From: DASPWW01 sp963841715
Lineage (GTDB): Bacteria; Actinomycetota; Thermoleophilia; Solirubrobacterales; 70-9
Direction: 5' to 3'
Length of the DNA stretch: 64,000 bases
Assembly: GCA_963841715.1 (NCBI GenBank)
Contig: CAWJDP010000003.1
Span: 372,001-436,000, forward strand
The first letter of the stretch is position 1; every line of letters starts with the position of its first letter. This document shows, piece after piece, positions 1 to 7,801 of this stretch. Below the pieces are notes generated by a model. That model did no database searches. It was given only the letters and a program-made list of their open reading frames with translations, and was not told the DNA's origin. Both the position numbers and the translations under genes were made by a program.

Positions 1-931
1 GCATCAGGTGGTCGAAGAACAGCGCGTCGCCCGGCTCGAACACCGGGCTCACGATCCCGTTCTCCCCCGCGGCCTCCTCGACGAGCCCGCGGCCGACCGA
101 CCAGTCGTAGGCCGCGCCCTCGGTCCCGGTGGGGACGACGTGCTCGAGCCTGCGCGGGACGATGTCGAGCCCCGGCGCGTCCTCGCCACAGTCGGACAGC
201 GCCAGCCACAGGTTGAGCGCCCGGACGTCGCCCATGAAGGCGCCGTCCTGGTGCCAGATCACCTCGGTGTCGGGGGTCGCGCGGCGGAGGGTGCTCTTGT
301 TGACCGAGATCGCGGCGCGCTCGCCGAGGTAGCCGGCGATCACCTGGCGTAGGCCAGCCCGCTCGCACATGTCGAGAAGGTCGAACATCACCCGCGGCGA
401 GTCGGCTGCCCAGACGCCGCCGGCGTTTGAAACCCACTGGCGCTCGACGAGCGTGTACGGCGGGTCGGGCACGAACTCCTCGTAGTATCCCTCGCGCGCT
501 TGGCGGCCGGCGGACTCGGCGTCGCGCGCGTCGAACACGCGCTGGAGCTCGCCGGCGAGCGCCCGCGCCTCGTCGCGGTCGACGAGCCCGCGGACCAGCA
601 GGCACCCGTCGCGAAGGATCCCGGCGCGAATCAGCTCCGGGGTCAGCTCCTCGGGGGAGACGTCCGGGAGGCCCGAGCCCGGGTCCGGGAGCGCGTTGGA
701 GGGGTCGGGCTGGGGCGGCTTCGCGCGGCCCTCGTCGACGAGCTGGGCGCCGACGGCGTGGCGCAGCCGCATCAGCCGCCGCTCTGCAGCGGGGTCGTGG
801 CGGTCGCGGTCGGCCTCGGTGAGGGCACCGATCTCCTCGTCGAGCGACGCGACGCTGCGGCCCTCGATCGGCTCCGGGGCCTCGGCGACGGCCGCGTCCG
901 GCGCGGCGTGCTTGCGCGAGCGGAAGATCAT
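1..931 (-). CDS. Phytanoyl-CoA dioxygenase-like protein (3' end cut by window edge)
   Basis: Fe(II)/2-oxoglutarate oxygenase of the PhyH family; substrate unknown. It starts at ATG 931 on the minus strand and runs off the left edge. The translation is a close paralogue of the next gene upstream, sharing the blocks RLMRLRHAVGAQL, GYYEEFVPDPPY, the metal-binding WHQDGAF (HxD) and CGEDAPGLDIVPRR. The last visible residues are FEPGDALFFDHLM, so the distal iron-binding His would lie just outside the window. Only 10 bp separate it from the upstream paralogue, so the two are probably co-transcribed. The placement beside glycosyltransferase and acyltransferase genes suggests hydroxylation of a lipid or sugar in envelope synthesis, which is inference. 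Confidence 0.8.
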   Translation of the reverse strand, partial: MIFRSRKHAAPDAAVAEAPEPIEGRSVASLDEEIGALTEADRDRHDPAAERRLMRLRHAVGAQLVDEGRAKPPQPDPSNALPDPGSGLPDVSPEELTPELIRAGILRDGCLLVRGLVDRDEARALAGELQRVFDARDAESAGRQAREGYYEEFVPDPPYTLVERQWVSNAGGVWAADSPRVMFDLLDMCERAGLRQVIAGYLGERAAISVNKSTLRRATPDTEVIWHQDGAFMGDVRALNLWLALSDCGEDAPGLDIVPRRLEHVVPTGTEGAAYDWSVGRGLVEEAAGENGIVSPVFEPGDALFFDHLM

Positions 932-941
932 CGCCGCGGGC

Positions 942-1946
942 TCAGAACGCCATCGGCGCGTAGTTTTCGGGGAACCCCGAGGGACCGAAGAACCAGCTCT
1001 CGACCGCGTACCGGGGCTTAGTCATCGCTGTGTCCGACGCCGTCTTGTGCAGGAAGAGGTCGTCGAACAGCATCACGTCGCCGGGCTCGAACAGCGGCCG
1101 CACGACGCCGCGCTCGCCGGCCTCCTCGGCGACGACGTTCGGGGACACCGCGAGCTCGTGGAGGGCGCCGTGCGTCCCGAGGGGAACGAGGTGATCGATG
1201 CGGCGCGGGACGATGTCGAGGCCGGGCGCGTCCTCGCCGCAGTCGGAGAGCGAGAGCCAGACGTTGAGCGTGCGCACGTCGCGCATGAACGCCCCGTCCT
1301 GGTGCCACTCCCCCGCGACCTCGGGCTCGGCCTTGCGCAGCGTGCACTTCTGGAGCGAGAGCGCCGGCTGCTCGCCGAGGTAGTCGCCGATCACGCGCCG
1401 GAGCCCCGAGCGCTCGAACATCTCGAGCATCTCGAACATCAGCCGCGGCGAGTCGGCGGCCATCACGCCGCCGGTCATCCCGACCCAGGTCCGCTCGTCG
1501 GTCATCGCCGGGAACGGAGGGTCGGGCACGAACGGCTCGTAGTAGCCGTCGGTCTCGGGGCCGCCGTCCGGGTGCTGCTCGCGTGCGGCCACCGAGGCGT
1601 CGATCTGGTGCGCGAACGCCTCGGCGCTGTCGCGGTCGACGAGCCCGCGGACGAGCAGAAAACCGTCGCGAAGCACGCCCGCGCGCAAAAGCTCGGCGCT
1701 GAGCTCGCCGGGTCCGACCTCGGCCAGCCGCGAGCCGTTCGGCAGCGCAGCCGCATCGGAGGCGGCGTACTCCGGACCCTCGTCGGGCTCGCGAAGCATT
1801 TGGCATCCGAGCGTGTGGCGGAGCCGCATGATCCGCCGCTCTCGCTCGCGATCCGGCTGCTCGCGGTTCTCGGCGCAGAGCCGATCGATTTCCTCGCTCA
1901 ACTCGGCGGCGTCCGGTACCGCGGTCGAGCGCCTTGGCCACCTCAA
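942..1946 (-). CDS. Phytanoyl-CoA dioxygenase family protein
   Basis: A 334-residue non-haem iron, 2-oxoglutarate-dependent oxygenase of the PhyH type. The facial triad is visible: H215 and D217 in WHQDGAF, and H300 in FLHKTAS, with R312 as the likely 2-oxoglutarate anchor. The chosen TTG at 1946 gives an N-terminus of about the same length as the adjacent paralogue; the first in-frame ATG is residue 40 (IMRLRHT) and would shorten the shared N-terminal helix. It lies 10 bp upstream of the paralogue at 1-931. The substrate cannot be read from sequence. Related enzymes hydroxylate acyl-CoAs, amino acids and secondary metabolites. Confidence 0.83.
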   Translation of the reverse strand: MRWPRRSTAVPDAAELSEEIDRLCAENREQPDRERERRIMRLRHTLGCQMLREPDEGPEYAASDAAALPNGSRLAEVGPGELSAELLRAGVLRDGFLLVRGLVDRDSAEAFAHQIDASVAAREQHPDGGPETDGYYEPFVPDPPFPAMTDERTWVGMTGGVMAADSPRLMFEMLEMFERSGLRRVIGDYLGEQPALSLQKCTLRKAEPEVAGEWHQDGAFMRDVRTLNVWLSLSDCGEDAPGLDIVPRRIDHLVPLGTHGALHELAVSPNVVAEEAGERGVVRPLFEPGDVMLFDDLFLHKTASDTAMTKPRYAVESWFFGPSGFPENYAPMAF

Positions 1947-2002
1947 CGTGTGATCACCTCAGCTGCGAAAAATGGACCGCGGGAACGCTACCAGCAGCCC
2001 CG

Positions 2003-2620
2003 TCAACCCTCGCTCACGCGCGCGGGCGCTCCGACCGCGGTCACGTCCGGCGGAACGTCGTCGACAACGACGGCGTTGGCGCCGACCCGCGCCCCGGCGC
2101 CGATCCGAACGGGGCCGATCACCTTCGCCCCGGTGCCGATGTGGACGTTCTGCTCGATCTTCGGCCCGTCGGTGTTCCCTGCCTGCAGCCCGACGGTGAC
2201 GAACGGGGCGATCACCACGCCGGGCCCGATCTCGGTGATCCCGTCGACCACGATCTGTCCGTGGACGATGTAGACGCCGGGCTCGACGACGGTCCAGTCG
2301 CCGATCGAGACCTGGGCGATCGCGATCGCGAGCCGGTGGGCGATCCGCGGCAGGATCGGGATCCCGAGAGCCTGCATCCGGGCCTTCAGCCGGTACAGCA
2401 TGTGGGCGAGGAACGCGTCGCTCACCCACATCAGCCGAAGCGCCTGGATCATGGCGTCCGCCTTGGAGCTGAACTCGGCGCGCTCGCCCCGGTACGACGC
2501 GGTCACGCGCGTGTCCTCGAGCAGCGCGGTGCGGAAGCGGGGATGGCGCGAGCGGATGTCGCGCGTCAGCGGGCGGCGGTCGACGTTGTCGAGCGCCTTG
2601 ACCTTGTCGAGCGCTTTCAT
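2003..2620 (-). CDS. Hexapeptide-repeat acyltransferase (serine acetyltransferase-like)
   Basis: A 205-residue left-handed beta-helix acyltransferase. The C-terminal half shows hexapeptide repeats (for example PGVVIAPFVTVG, GTGAKVIGPVRIGAGARVGA) ending in the typical VGAPARV. The catalytic-region His is present in VYIVHGQIVVDG, and the N-terminal half is helical as in serine O-acetyltransferases. ATG 2620 has no strong ribosome site. It sits between the dioxygenases and a divergent methyltransferase in the polysaccharide locus, so it may acetylate a sugar or amino-sugar precursor rather than serine. I therefore do not call it cysE. Confidence 0.75.
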   Translation of the reverse strand: MKALDKVKALDNVDRRPLTRDIRSRHPRFRTALLEDTRVTASYRGERAEFSSKADAMIQALRLMWVSDAFLAHMLYRLKARMQALGIPILPRIAHRLAIAIAQVSIGDWTVVEPGVYIVHGQIVVDGITEIGPGVVIAPFVTVGLQAGNTDGPKIEQNVHIGTGAKVIGPVRIGAGARVGANAVVVDDVPPDVTAVGAPARVSEG

Positions 2621-2713
2621 CGCGGCGCGGACGCTACCGGCTGCGTGCCCCGTTCGGCGGGATGCATACACTTGCGGCTTGGAGGAAGTTCGTCTGCCCC
2701 CCAGAGGTTCCTT

Positions 2714-3682
2714 TTGATCGAGGGAAGTGCCGCCGACGCGTTCGCGTACTCGCTGTCGAATTTCGCGGAGATCCTGTTCCCGTGCATCGAGGCCGTCGAC
2801 CCGAGCTCGGTGCTCGAGATCGGCGCGTTCAAGGGCACGACGACACGCGACCTGCTCGAGTGGGCACAGGAGCGCGAGAGCGACACCGAGATCATTGCGA
2901 TGGAGCCGTCGCCGCGCGACGACTTCCTCGAGCTTGTCGCCGAGCGGCCCGAGCTGAAGGTCGTCGAGGAGCTCAGCCTCGAGGCGCTTCTCCAGCTCCC
3001 GATCCCCGACGTGATCCTGCTTGACGGCGATCACAACTACTACACGCTGTCGCGCGAGCTGGCGCTGATCTGGGACCGCTCCCCGGCCGAGAGGCTGCCC
3101 CTGCTCGTCATGCACGACGTCGGCTGGCCGCTCGCGCGCCGTGACCAGTACGCGGCGCCCGACCGGATCCCCGAGGAGCACCGCCATCCCTACGCCCACG
3201 CCGTCGGCCTCGCCCCCGGCGAGCCGGGGACGGTCCACGGCGGGCTTCGCTTCCAGTGGGTCGCGGAGCGCGAGGGCGGGCCGCGCAACGGCGTCCTGAC
3301 TGCGATCGAGGACTTCGTGGGCGAGCACGAGGGCCTGCAGCTCGCGACCGTTCCGGCGTTCTTCGGGATGGGCGTGGTCTGGCACCGCGATGCCTCGTGG
3401 GCGGATCAGGTCGCCTCGATCGTCGCCCCGTACGACCGCAACCCGCTGCTCGCAAGGCTTGAGCAGAACCGCATCGCGCACCTGATCGCCCGGCTCGACG
3501 TCGACCTCGAGCTCGACGAGGAGCGGGAGCTGAGCCGCAAGCAGGGCCTGCTGCTGGAGACGATCTCGAACTCGCCCGCGTTCGCAGTCGCCGAGCGGCT
3601 GTCGTCGCTGCGGCGCCGCGGGCAGCCGGCGTTCTCGCGCGTCGAGATCGAAAACCTGCTGGAACAGAACGGGGCGTCCTGA
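2714..3682 (+). CDS. Class I SAM-dependent methyltransferase (Methyltransf_24-like)
   Basis: A 322-residue protein with SAM-binding motif I at about residues 32-45 (VLEIGAFKGTTT), the acidic EPSPRDDF strand, and the LLDGDHNYY block typical of the CmcI/Methyltransf_24 group. The TTG start at 2714 is chosen because AGAGG lies 7 bases before it; another in-frame TTG at 2672 is possible. The C-terminal 100 residues are helical and contain NSPAFAVAERLSSLR, which resembles the tail region of the locus glycosyltransferases. It is the first gene of a rightward pair with the membrane acyltransferase. The likely role is O-methylation of a glycan, which is inference. Confidence 0.75.
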   Translation: MIEGSAADAFAYSLSNFAEILFPCIEAVDPSSVLEIGAFKGTTTRDLLEWAQERESDTEIIAMEPSPRDDFLELVAERPELKVVEELSLEALLQLPIPDVILLDGDHNYYTLSRELALIWDRSPAERLPLLVMHDVGWPLARRDQYAAPDRIPEEHRHPYAHAVGLAPGEPGTVHGGLRFQWVAEREGGPRNGVLTAIEDFVGEHEGLQLATVPAFFGMGVVWHRDASWADQVASIVAPYDRNPLLARLEQNRIAHLIARLDVDLELDEERELSRKQGLLLETISNSPAFAVAERLSSLRRRGQPAFSRVEIENLLEQNGAS

Positions 3683-3714
3683 GCACCTCCAGCGGCGGGC
3701 CGTCGGCGCCTGCC

Positions 3715-4896
3715 GTGCGCTCGATTCAGGCTGGGCGGTCAGTACCCGACGTTGTCGCTCCGCCTCCGCGCCATCCCCGCTTTCCGCTCGTCGACGGGCT
3801 GCGCGCGATCGCGGTTATCAGCGTCCTGATCGTCCACGTTCAGGGGGCGGCGGGGTTCGCGGCGGGATCGGTCCCGGGCAGGCTGCTCACCCATCTCGAC
3901 ATCGGGGTGACGATCTTCTTCCTGATCTCCGGCTTCCTGCTGTACCGCCCGTTCATCGCCCAGCGGGCCGGGGGCGCCGCGCCGCCGGCGACGCCCGATT
4001 ACGCGAAGCGCCGCGTGCTTCGGATCTACCCCGCGTTCTGGCTCGTGCTGAGCCTGATGGTGATCGTCCCGTGGCTGCCCGGGATCATCGACGGCGTGTG
4101 GTGGAAGCAGTACCTGCTGCTCCAATCCCCGCCGGTGCTTCCGCAGACCTGGAGCCTTTCGGTGGAGATGAGCTTCTACATCCTGCTGCCGATGTACGCG
4201 TTCGCGGCGGCCCTGCTGGCGAAGGGGCGCCCGACCCGAGTCTGGATGCGGGCCGAGCTCGGCCTGCTCGCCGCGCTGTCCACGGCCTCGGTCCTCCACC
4301 ACGTCGCCTTCGGCACGCCCGCACCGGGCTCCCTGTGGGGGAACTCGACGATCGGGTACGTGTTCTGGTTCGCGCTCGGGATGGGCCTCGCGATCCTCTC
4401 GGTCGGGCTCGGTGCAGCGGAGCGGAAGCCCGCGCTCGTCCGCCTGATCATCGCCCGGCCGCTGGTCCCATGGGTCGCGGCGATCGCGGTGTACGTCGTG
4501 CTCGCGTTCGCGTTACCACCGTCGGCATTCTTCGCGACGACTGGGCAGTTCCTGCTCGCCCATCTCCTGTTCGGCGTCGTCGCGCTGCTCCTCCTCGCCC
4601 CCGCGGTGTTCGGCGGCGATGCGGGCGGCCTTCCCCGCCGGTTGCTCGCACACCCGACGGTCGCCTGGCTGGGCCTGATCTCGTACGGAATCTTCCTCTG
4701 GCACATGCCGACCGTCCTCTACCTGAGCACCAGGCTGCATCAAGGCTTCGCAGCCTTCCTCCTTGCCACGCTGGCGATCTCGATCGCGTGCGCGACGATC
4801 AGCTACTACCTCGTCGAGCGACCCCTGCTTCGACTGAAGTACAGGCGCTTGAGCGCTTCCTGGCGCGAGCGCCAAACCGCCGCTCCCGCAGGGTAG
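3715..4896 (+). CDS. Membrane acyltransferase, OafA/YrhL (acyltransferase-3) family
   Basis: A 393-residue polytopic protein with about ten membrane segments. It opens with the family signature FPLVDGLRAIAVISVLIVH, containing the RxxA and catalytic-type His region, and has the conserved FFLISGFLLYRP and SLSVEMSFYILLP blocks. The C-terminal ISYYLVERPLLRL is also typical. Such proteins move acyl groups from cytoplasmic acyl-CoA onto exported sugars. GTG 3715 is the first plausible start, 32 bp after the methyltransferase stop; an in-frame CTG at 3679 overlaps that stop. It is likely to decorate the surface polysaccharide made by this locus. Confidence 0.88.
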   Translation: MRSIQAGRSVPDVVAPPPRHPRFPLVDGLRAIAVISVLIVHVQGAAGFAAGSVPGRLLTHLDIGVTIFFLISGFLLYRPFIAQRAGGAAPPATPDYAKRRVLRIYPAFWLVLSLMVIVPWLPGIIDGVWWKQYLLLQSPPVLPQTWSLSVEMSFYILLPMYAFAAALLAKGRPTRVWMRAELGLLAALSTASVLHHVAFGTPAPGSLWGNSTIGYVFWFALGMGLAILSVGLGAAERKPALVRLIIARPLVPWVAAIAVYVVLAFALPPSAFFATTGQFLLAHLLFGVVALLLLAPAVFGGDAGGLPRRLLAHPTVAWLGLISYGIFLWHMPTVLYLSTRLHQGFAAFLLATLAISIACATISYYLVERPLLRLKYRRLSASWRERQTAAPAG

Positions 4897-4901
4897 GCGC
4901 G

Positions 4902-5849
4902 CTACCCGCGGCGGCCCCTCAGCCTGCGTCCCAGCCAGCGTAGCGGCGCGGTCAGCTTCCAGCTGCTGCTGTTGACGACGAGGTCACGTTCGCGCCACAG
5001 CTTCTCGACCGTCGCGTCGCGCAGCAGCTCGGTCGCGTTCGCGAGCATCCTCGCGGCGTCGGCCTCGGCCTCGGCGCGGCGCGCGCGCTGCTCCCAGTCA
5101 CCGGCCGCGTAGCCGACCCCGGGCATGCGCCCGTTCCACTTCTCGGCAACCTTCACGTGCGCCTCGATCCACCCGTCGAGGTCGCCGATCAGGTCGAGTG
5201 AGTGGTGGTGGATCACCCGCATGTCCTGGGTCACGACCTTCTTGCCGGCGGCGCGGGCCTGGAGGCAGATGTCGAAGTCGTAGCCGTGGAACTGGCCGAG
5301 GCTCTCATCGAAGCGCAGGTTCTCGAGCGCCCACGGGGTCATCGCGATCACGTAGCCGTCGATCGTGTCGACCTCGCCAGTGCGTCCGTAGACCGGCAGC
5401 TCGTCGCGCTCCCAGGTCGGGCCGTTGATCACTCCCCCGCCCTGCTCGCTGTAGCGGTGTGCGAACGAGGCCCAGGTCACCGAGCCCTCCCACCAGGCGA
5501 TGCTGCGTACGCCGATCGCGCCGGCGCAGCCGACGATTGCGACATCGGGGTCCGCCAGCGAGCGGCGCAGCCGATCGCAGAAGTCGGCGTCGACGATCTC
5601 CGAGTCCTGATGCAGCAGCACAAGCGCCTCGAGGTCGTCGAGCTTCCGGGCCTGGTCGATGATCATGTTGTAGTTCTGGAAGATCGACCCCGTGAGGTTG
5701 AAGTCGCGGAACGTGTTCTCGGGGTTGTTGAGGCCGACGCTCGCGTGCGCGAAGACCTTCGAGTCCGGCTCCGCGGCGAGCCGGATTCCCGGCTCAGCGC
5801 AACGCTGATAGACGATCGAGTCGGTTATGGCGCATCCGAAGGCGATCAT
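4902..5849 (-). CDS. Glycosyltransferase, GT2-like (Glyco_tranf_2_5 type)
   Basis: A 315-residue GT-A-fold protein. Acidic metal-binding positions appear in LVLLHQDSEIVD, an acceptor-site region in FHGYDFDICLQA, and a conserved HHHS follows. The N-terminal MIAFGCAITDSIVYQRC matches the family that starts directly on the first Rossmann strand. The C-terminus carries a basic helix with the tail motif SSSWKLTAPLRWLGRRLR, which recurs in simpler form in the coiled-coil protein at 7401. It is convergent with the acyltransferase (5-bp gap) and divergent from the WsaF-like gene. The sugar donor and acceptor are not predictable. Confidence 0.78.
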   Translation of the reverse strand: MIAFGCAITDSIVYQRCAEPGIRLAAEPDSKVFAHASVGLNNPENTFRDFNLTGSIFQNYNMIIDQARKLDDLEALVLLHQDSEIVDADFCDRLRRSLADPDVAIVGCAGAIGVRSIAWWEGSVTWASFAHRYSEQGGGVINGPTWERDELPVYGRTGEVDTIDGYVIAMTPWALENLRFDESLGQFHGYDFDICLQARAAGKKVVTQDMRVIHHHSLDLIGDLDGWIEAHVKVAEKWNGRMPGVGYAAGDWEQRARRAEAEADAARMLANATELLRDATVEKLWRERDLVVNSSSWKLTAPLRWLGRRLRGRRG

Positions 5850-5917
5850 GGGGTGCTCCTAGATAGCAGGAATCGCGCGCGGCGATATCGTGCGCGACCA
5901 GTGCAGGCCCAGCGCGC

Positions 5918-7372
5918 ATGAGCGCGGTTCGAGACCGCATCGCCGCGCCGATCCGCAGCGCGCTCGCCAACACGGAGCGGCGAAAGCGGGCGATCGTCGC
6001 GCTCGCGGCGGCCCCGCTGGCGCTCGTCTTCGGCGCCGGCGCGGGCTTCGGAGCGCTCGCGAACGCGGGCTCTTGGAGCGCCCTCGTCATCGTCGCCGTG
6101 CTCGCGGCCGTGCTCGCGGTCGCGCTCGCGGCGGCCCGCGCGCTGCTCGCGGCGGCGCAGTCGATCCGCCGCCGCCAAACGGAGGCGTGGATCCCGGAGA
6201 AGCTGCGCCCGCTGCGCGTGGCGGTCTCCACCGAGGCCCCCATGCGCGTCAACATCGTCCACCCCTCGATCGACGTCAAGCACTTCTTCGGCGGCTTCAT
6301 CGCGGTCTTCAACCTCGCGCGCCGCCTCGTCGAGCGCGGCCACCGGGTGCGGATGATCGCGCTCGAGCACTCGGCGCTTCCCTCCGACTGGCGCCGGCGG
6401 ATTGCCGGCTACGAGGGCCTCGCGGGTGTGCTCGACCGGATCGAGGTCAGCTTCGCCGCGGCGCGGGAGCCACTCGAGATCAGCCCGTCCGACGGCCTGA
6501 TCGCGACCCACTGGACCGCGGCCCACGTCGCCCACGGCGCCGCGACCGAGCTCGCCGACCGCCGCTTCCTCTACCTGATCCAGGAGTACGAGCCGTTCAT
6601 CTTTCCGATGGGGAGCGCCGCGGCGCTCGCGCGGCAGAGCTACGAGCTCCCGCACACGGCCCTGTTCTCGACCGAGCTCCTGCGGGAGTACTTCGCCGCG
6701 CACCGAATCGGCGTCTTCGCCGGCGGCGAGGACGCGGGGCTGCGAGCCTCGCTGAGCTTCGACAACGCGATCACACCTGTCGGGCCGGTGAGCGCCGGCG
6801 ATTTGCGCCGCGACGGCCCCCCACGGCTGCTGTTCTACGCACGCCCCGAGCAGCATGCGATGCGGAACCTGTTCGAGATCGGCGTCCTTGCGCTCGACGA
6901 CGCGGCCGCCGCGGGCCACCTCGACGGCTGGGAGCTCGCGGGCATCGGCAGCGTCGAGCCGGGAGCACGGCGGATGCGGCTGGCACGATCGGGTGCGTCG
7001 GTGAAGATGATCCCGCGCCGCTCGCAGGGCGACTATGCCTCGCTTCTGCGCTCGTTCGACCTCGGCCTGGCGCTCATGTACACGCCGCACCCGAGCCTCG
7101 TCCCGATCGAGATGGCGTTCGCGGGGATGACGACGGTGACGAACACCTTTGAGAACAAGGACGAGCGCGCGCTGGCCGCGATCTCGACCAATCTGATCGC
7201 CGCCGAGCCCAGCGTCGAGGGAGTCTCGGCCGCGATCGCCGCGGCCACGGCGCGCAGCGCGGAGCTCGACCGGCGCGCCGCGGGGTCGCGGATAAGCTGG
7301 CCCGTGCGCTGGGACGACGCCCTCGACGAGGGGCGGATGGGAGAAATCGAGCACCTGCTCGCGCTCCGATAG
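5918..7372 (+). CDS. GT-B glycosyltransferase, WsaF rhamnosyltransferase-like, with N-terminal membrane hairpin
   Basis: A 484-residue protein. The first about 90 residues hold two hydrophobic segments (ALAAAPLALVFGAGAGFGAL and a VLAAVLAVALAAARALLAAA-like stretch), predicting membrane attachment. The rest resembles WsaF-type GT4 enzymes: RVNIVHPSI, FFGGFIAVFNLARRL, IATHWTAAHVA, LIQEYEPFIFPMG, a C-terminal GLALMYTPHPSLVPIEMAFAG donor-site block, and an NTFENKD loop. WsaF transfers rhamnose in S-layer glycan synthesis; the sugar used here is not known. It starts at ATG 5918, 68 bp from the divergent GT2 gene, and is followed 28 bp later by the coiled-coil tail protein. Confidence 0.78.
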   Translation: MSAVRDRIAAPIRSALANTERRKRAIVALAAAPLALVFGAGAGFGALANAGSWSALVIVAVLAAVLAVALAAARALLAAAQSIRRRQTEAWIPEKLRPLRVAVSTEAPMRVNIVHPSIDVKHFFGGFIAVFNLARRLVERGHRVRMIALEHSALPSDWRRRIAGYEGLAGVLDRIEVSFAAAREPLEISPSDGLIATHWTAAHVAHGAATELADRRFLYLIQEYEPFIFPMGSAAALARQSYELPHTALFSTELLREYFAAHRIGVFAGGEDAGLRASLSFDNAITPVGPVSAGDLRRDGPPRLLFYARPEQHAMRNLFEIGVLALDDAAAAGHLDGWELAGIGSVEPGARRMRLARSGASVKMIPRRSQGDYASLLRSFDLGLALMYTPHPSLVPIEMAFAGMTTVTNTFENKDERALAAISTNLIAAEPSVEGVSAAIAAATARSAELDRRAAGSRISWPVRWDDALDEGRMGEIEHLLALR

Positions 7373-7400
7373 CCCCGGGGCAGGGTTACGATGAATCGCG

Positions 7401-7721
7401 ATGGGGATTGCCGGTCCGACAGCCGCGGAGCGCGAGTTGGCCGAGCTGAGGGCGACCGTCGCCGAGCTGCGGGCGACCCTGGCCGAGCTGCGCGCCGAGA
7501 ACGAGCGGCTGCAGAGCCGGCACCGCCACGAGCTCGAGCGCCAGCGCGAGGACCTGAACCGTGAGCTGATGCGGAAGGCGTTCAAGATCGCCGAGCTCGA
7601 GCAGGGTGACGGCCCGGTGCTCTCGGTCTCCGCGCGCACCGCGCTCGAGTACGAGGAGACCCTGAGCTGGCGCGTGACGAAGCCGCTGCGCGCGCTCGGC
7701 AGGCGCATGAGGCGCGTCTGA
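7401..7721 (+). CDS. Small coiled-coil protein with a glycosyltransferase-type C-terminal tail
   Basis: A 106-residue protein. Residues about 9-70 are a regular heptad coiled coil built on repeats of ELRAT and LAEL, rich in E, L and R. The last 20 residues contain ETLSWRVTKPLRALGRRMRR, the basic tail motif that elsewhere ends glycosyltransferases such as the one at 4902-5849. There is no catalytic domain. It lies between two glycosyltransferase genes with short gaps. It could be a scaffold or membrane-docking subunit that clusters the enzymes, or a detached tail of an ancestral larger protein. No function can be assigned. Confidence 0.65.
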   Translation: MGIAGPTAAERELAELRATVAELRATLAELRAENERLQSRHRHELERQREDLNRELMRKAFKIAELEQGDGPVLSVSARTALEYEETLSWRVTKPLRALGRRMRRV

Positions 7722-7801
7722 GCCCGCCCGCCGCAAGCGAGATCCTCCGCGCCGGCCGCCGTCCCCCGTACATCGCGGCCGACGCCGTCGTCGAGGGCGA
7801 G

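Noticed and set aside
2003..3481. A 492-residue minus-strand frame ending in the hexapeptide acyltransferase
   Set aside because: The upstream two-thirds is antisense to the methyltransferase; only 2003-2620 carries hexapeptide repeats.
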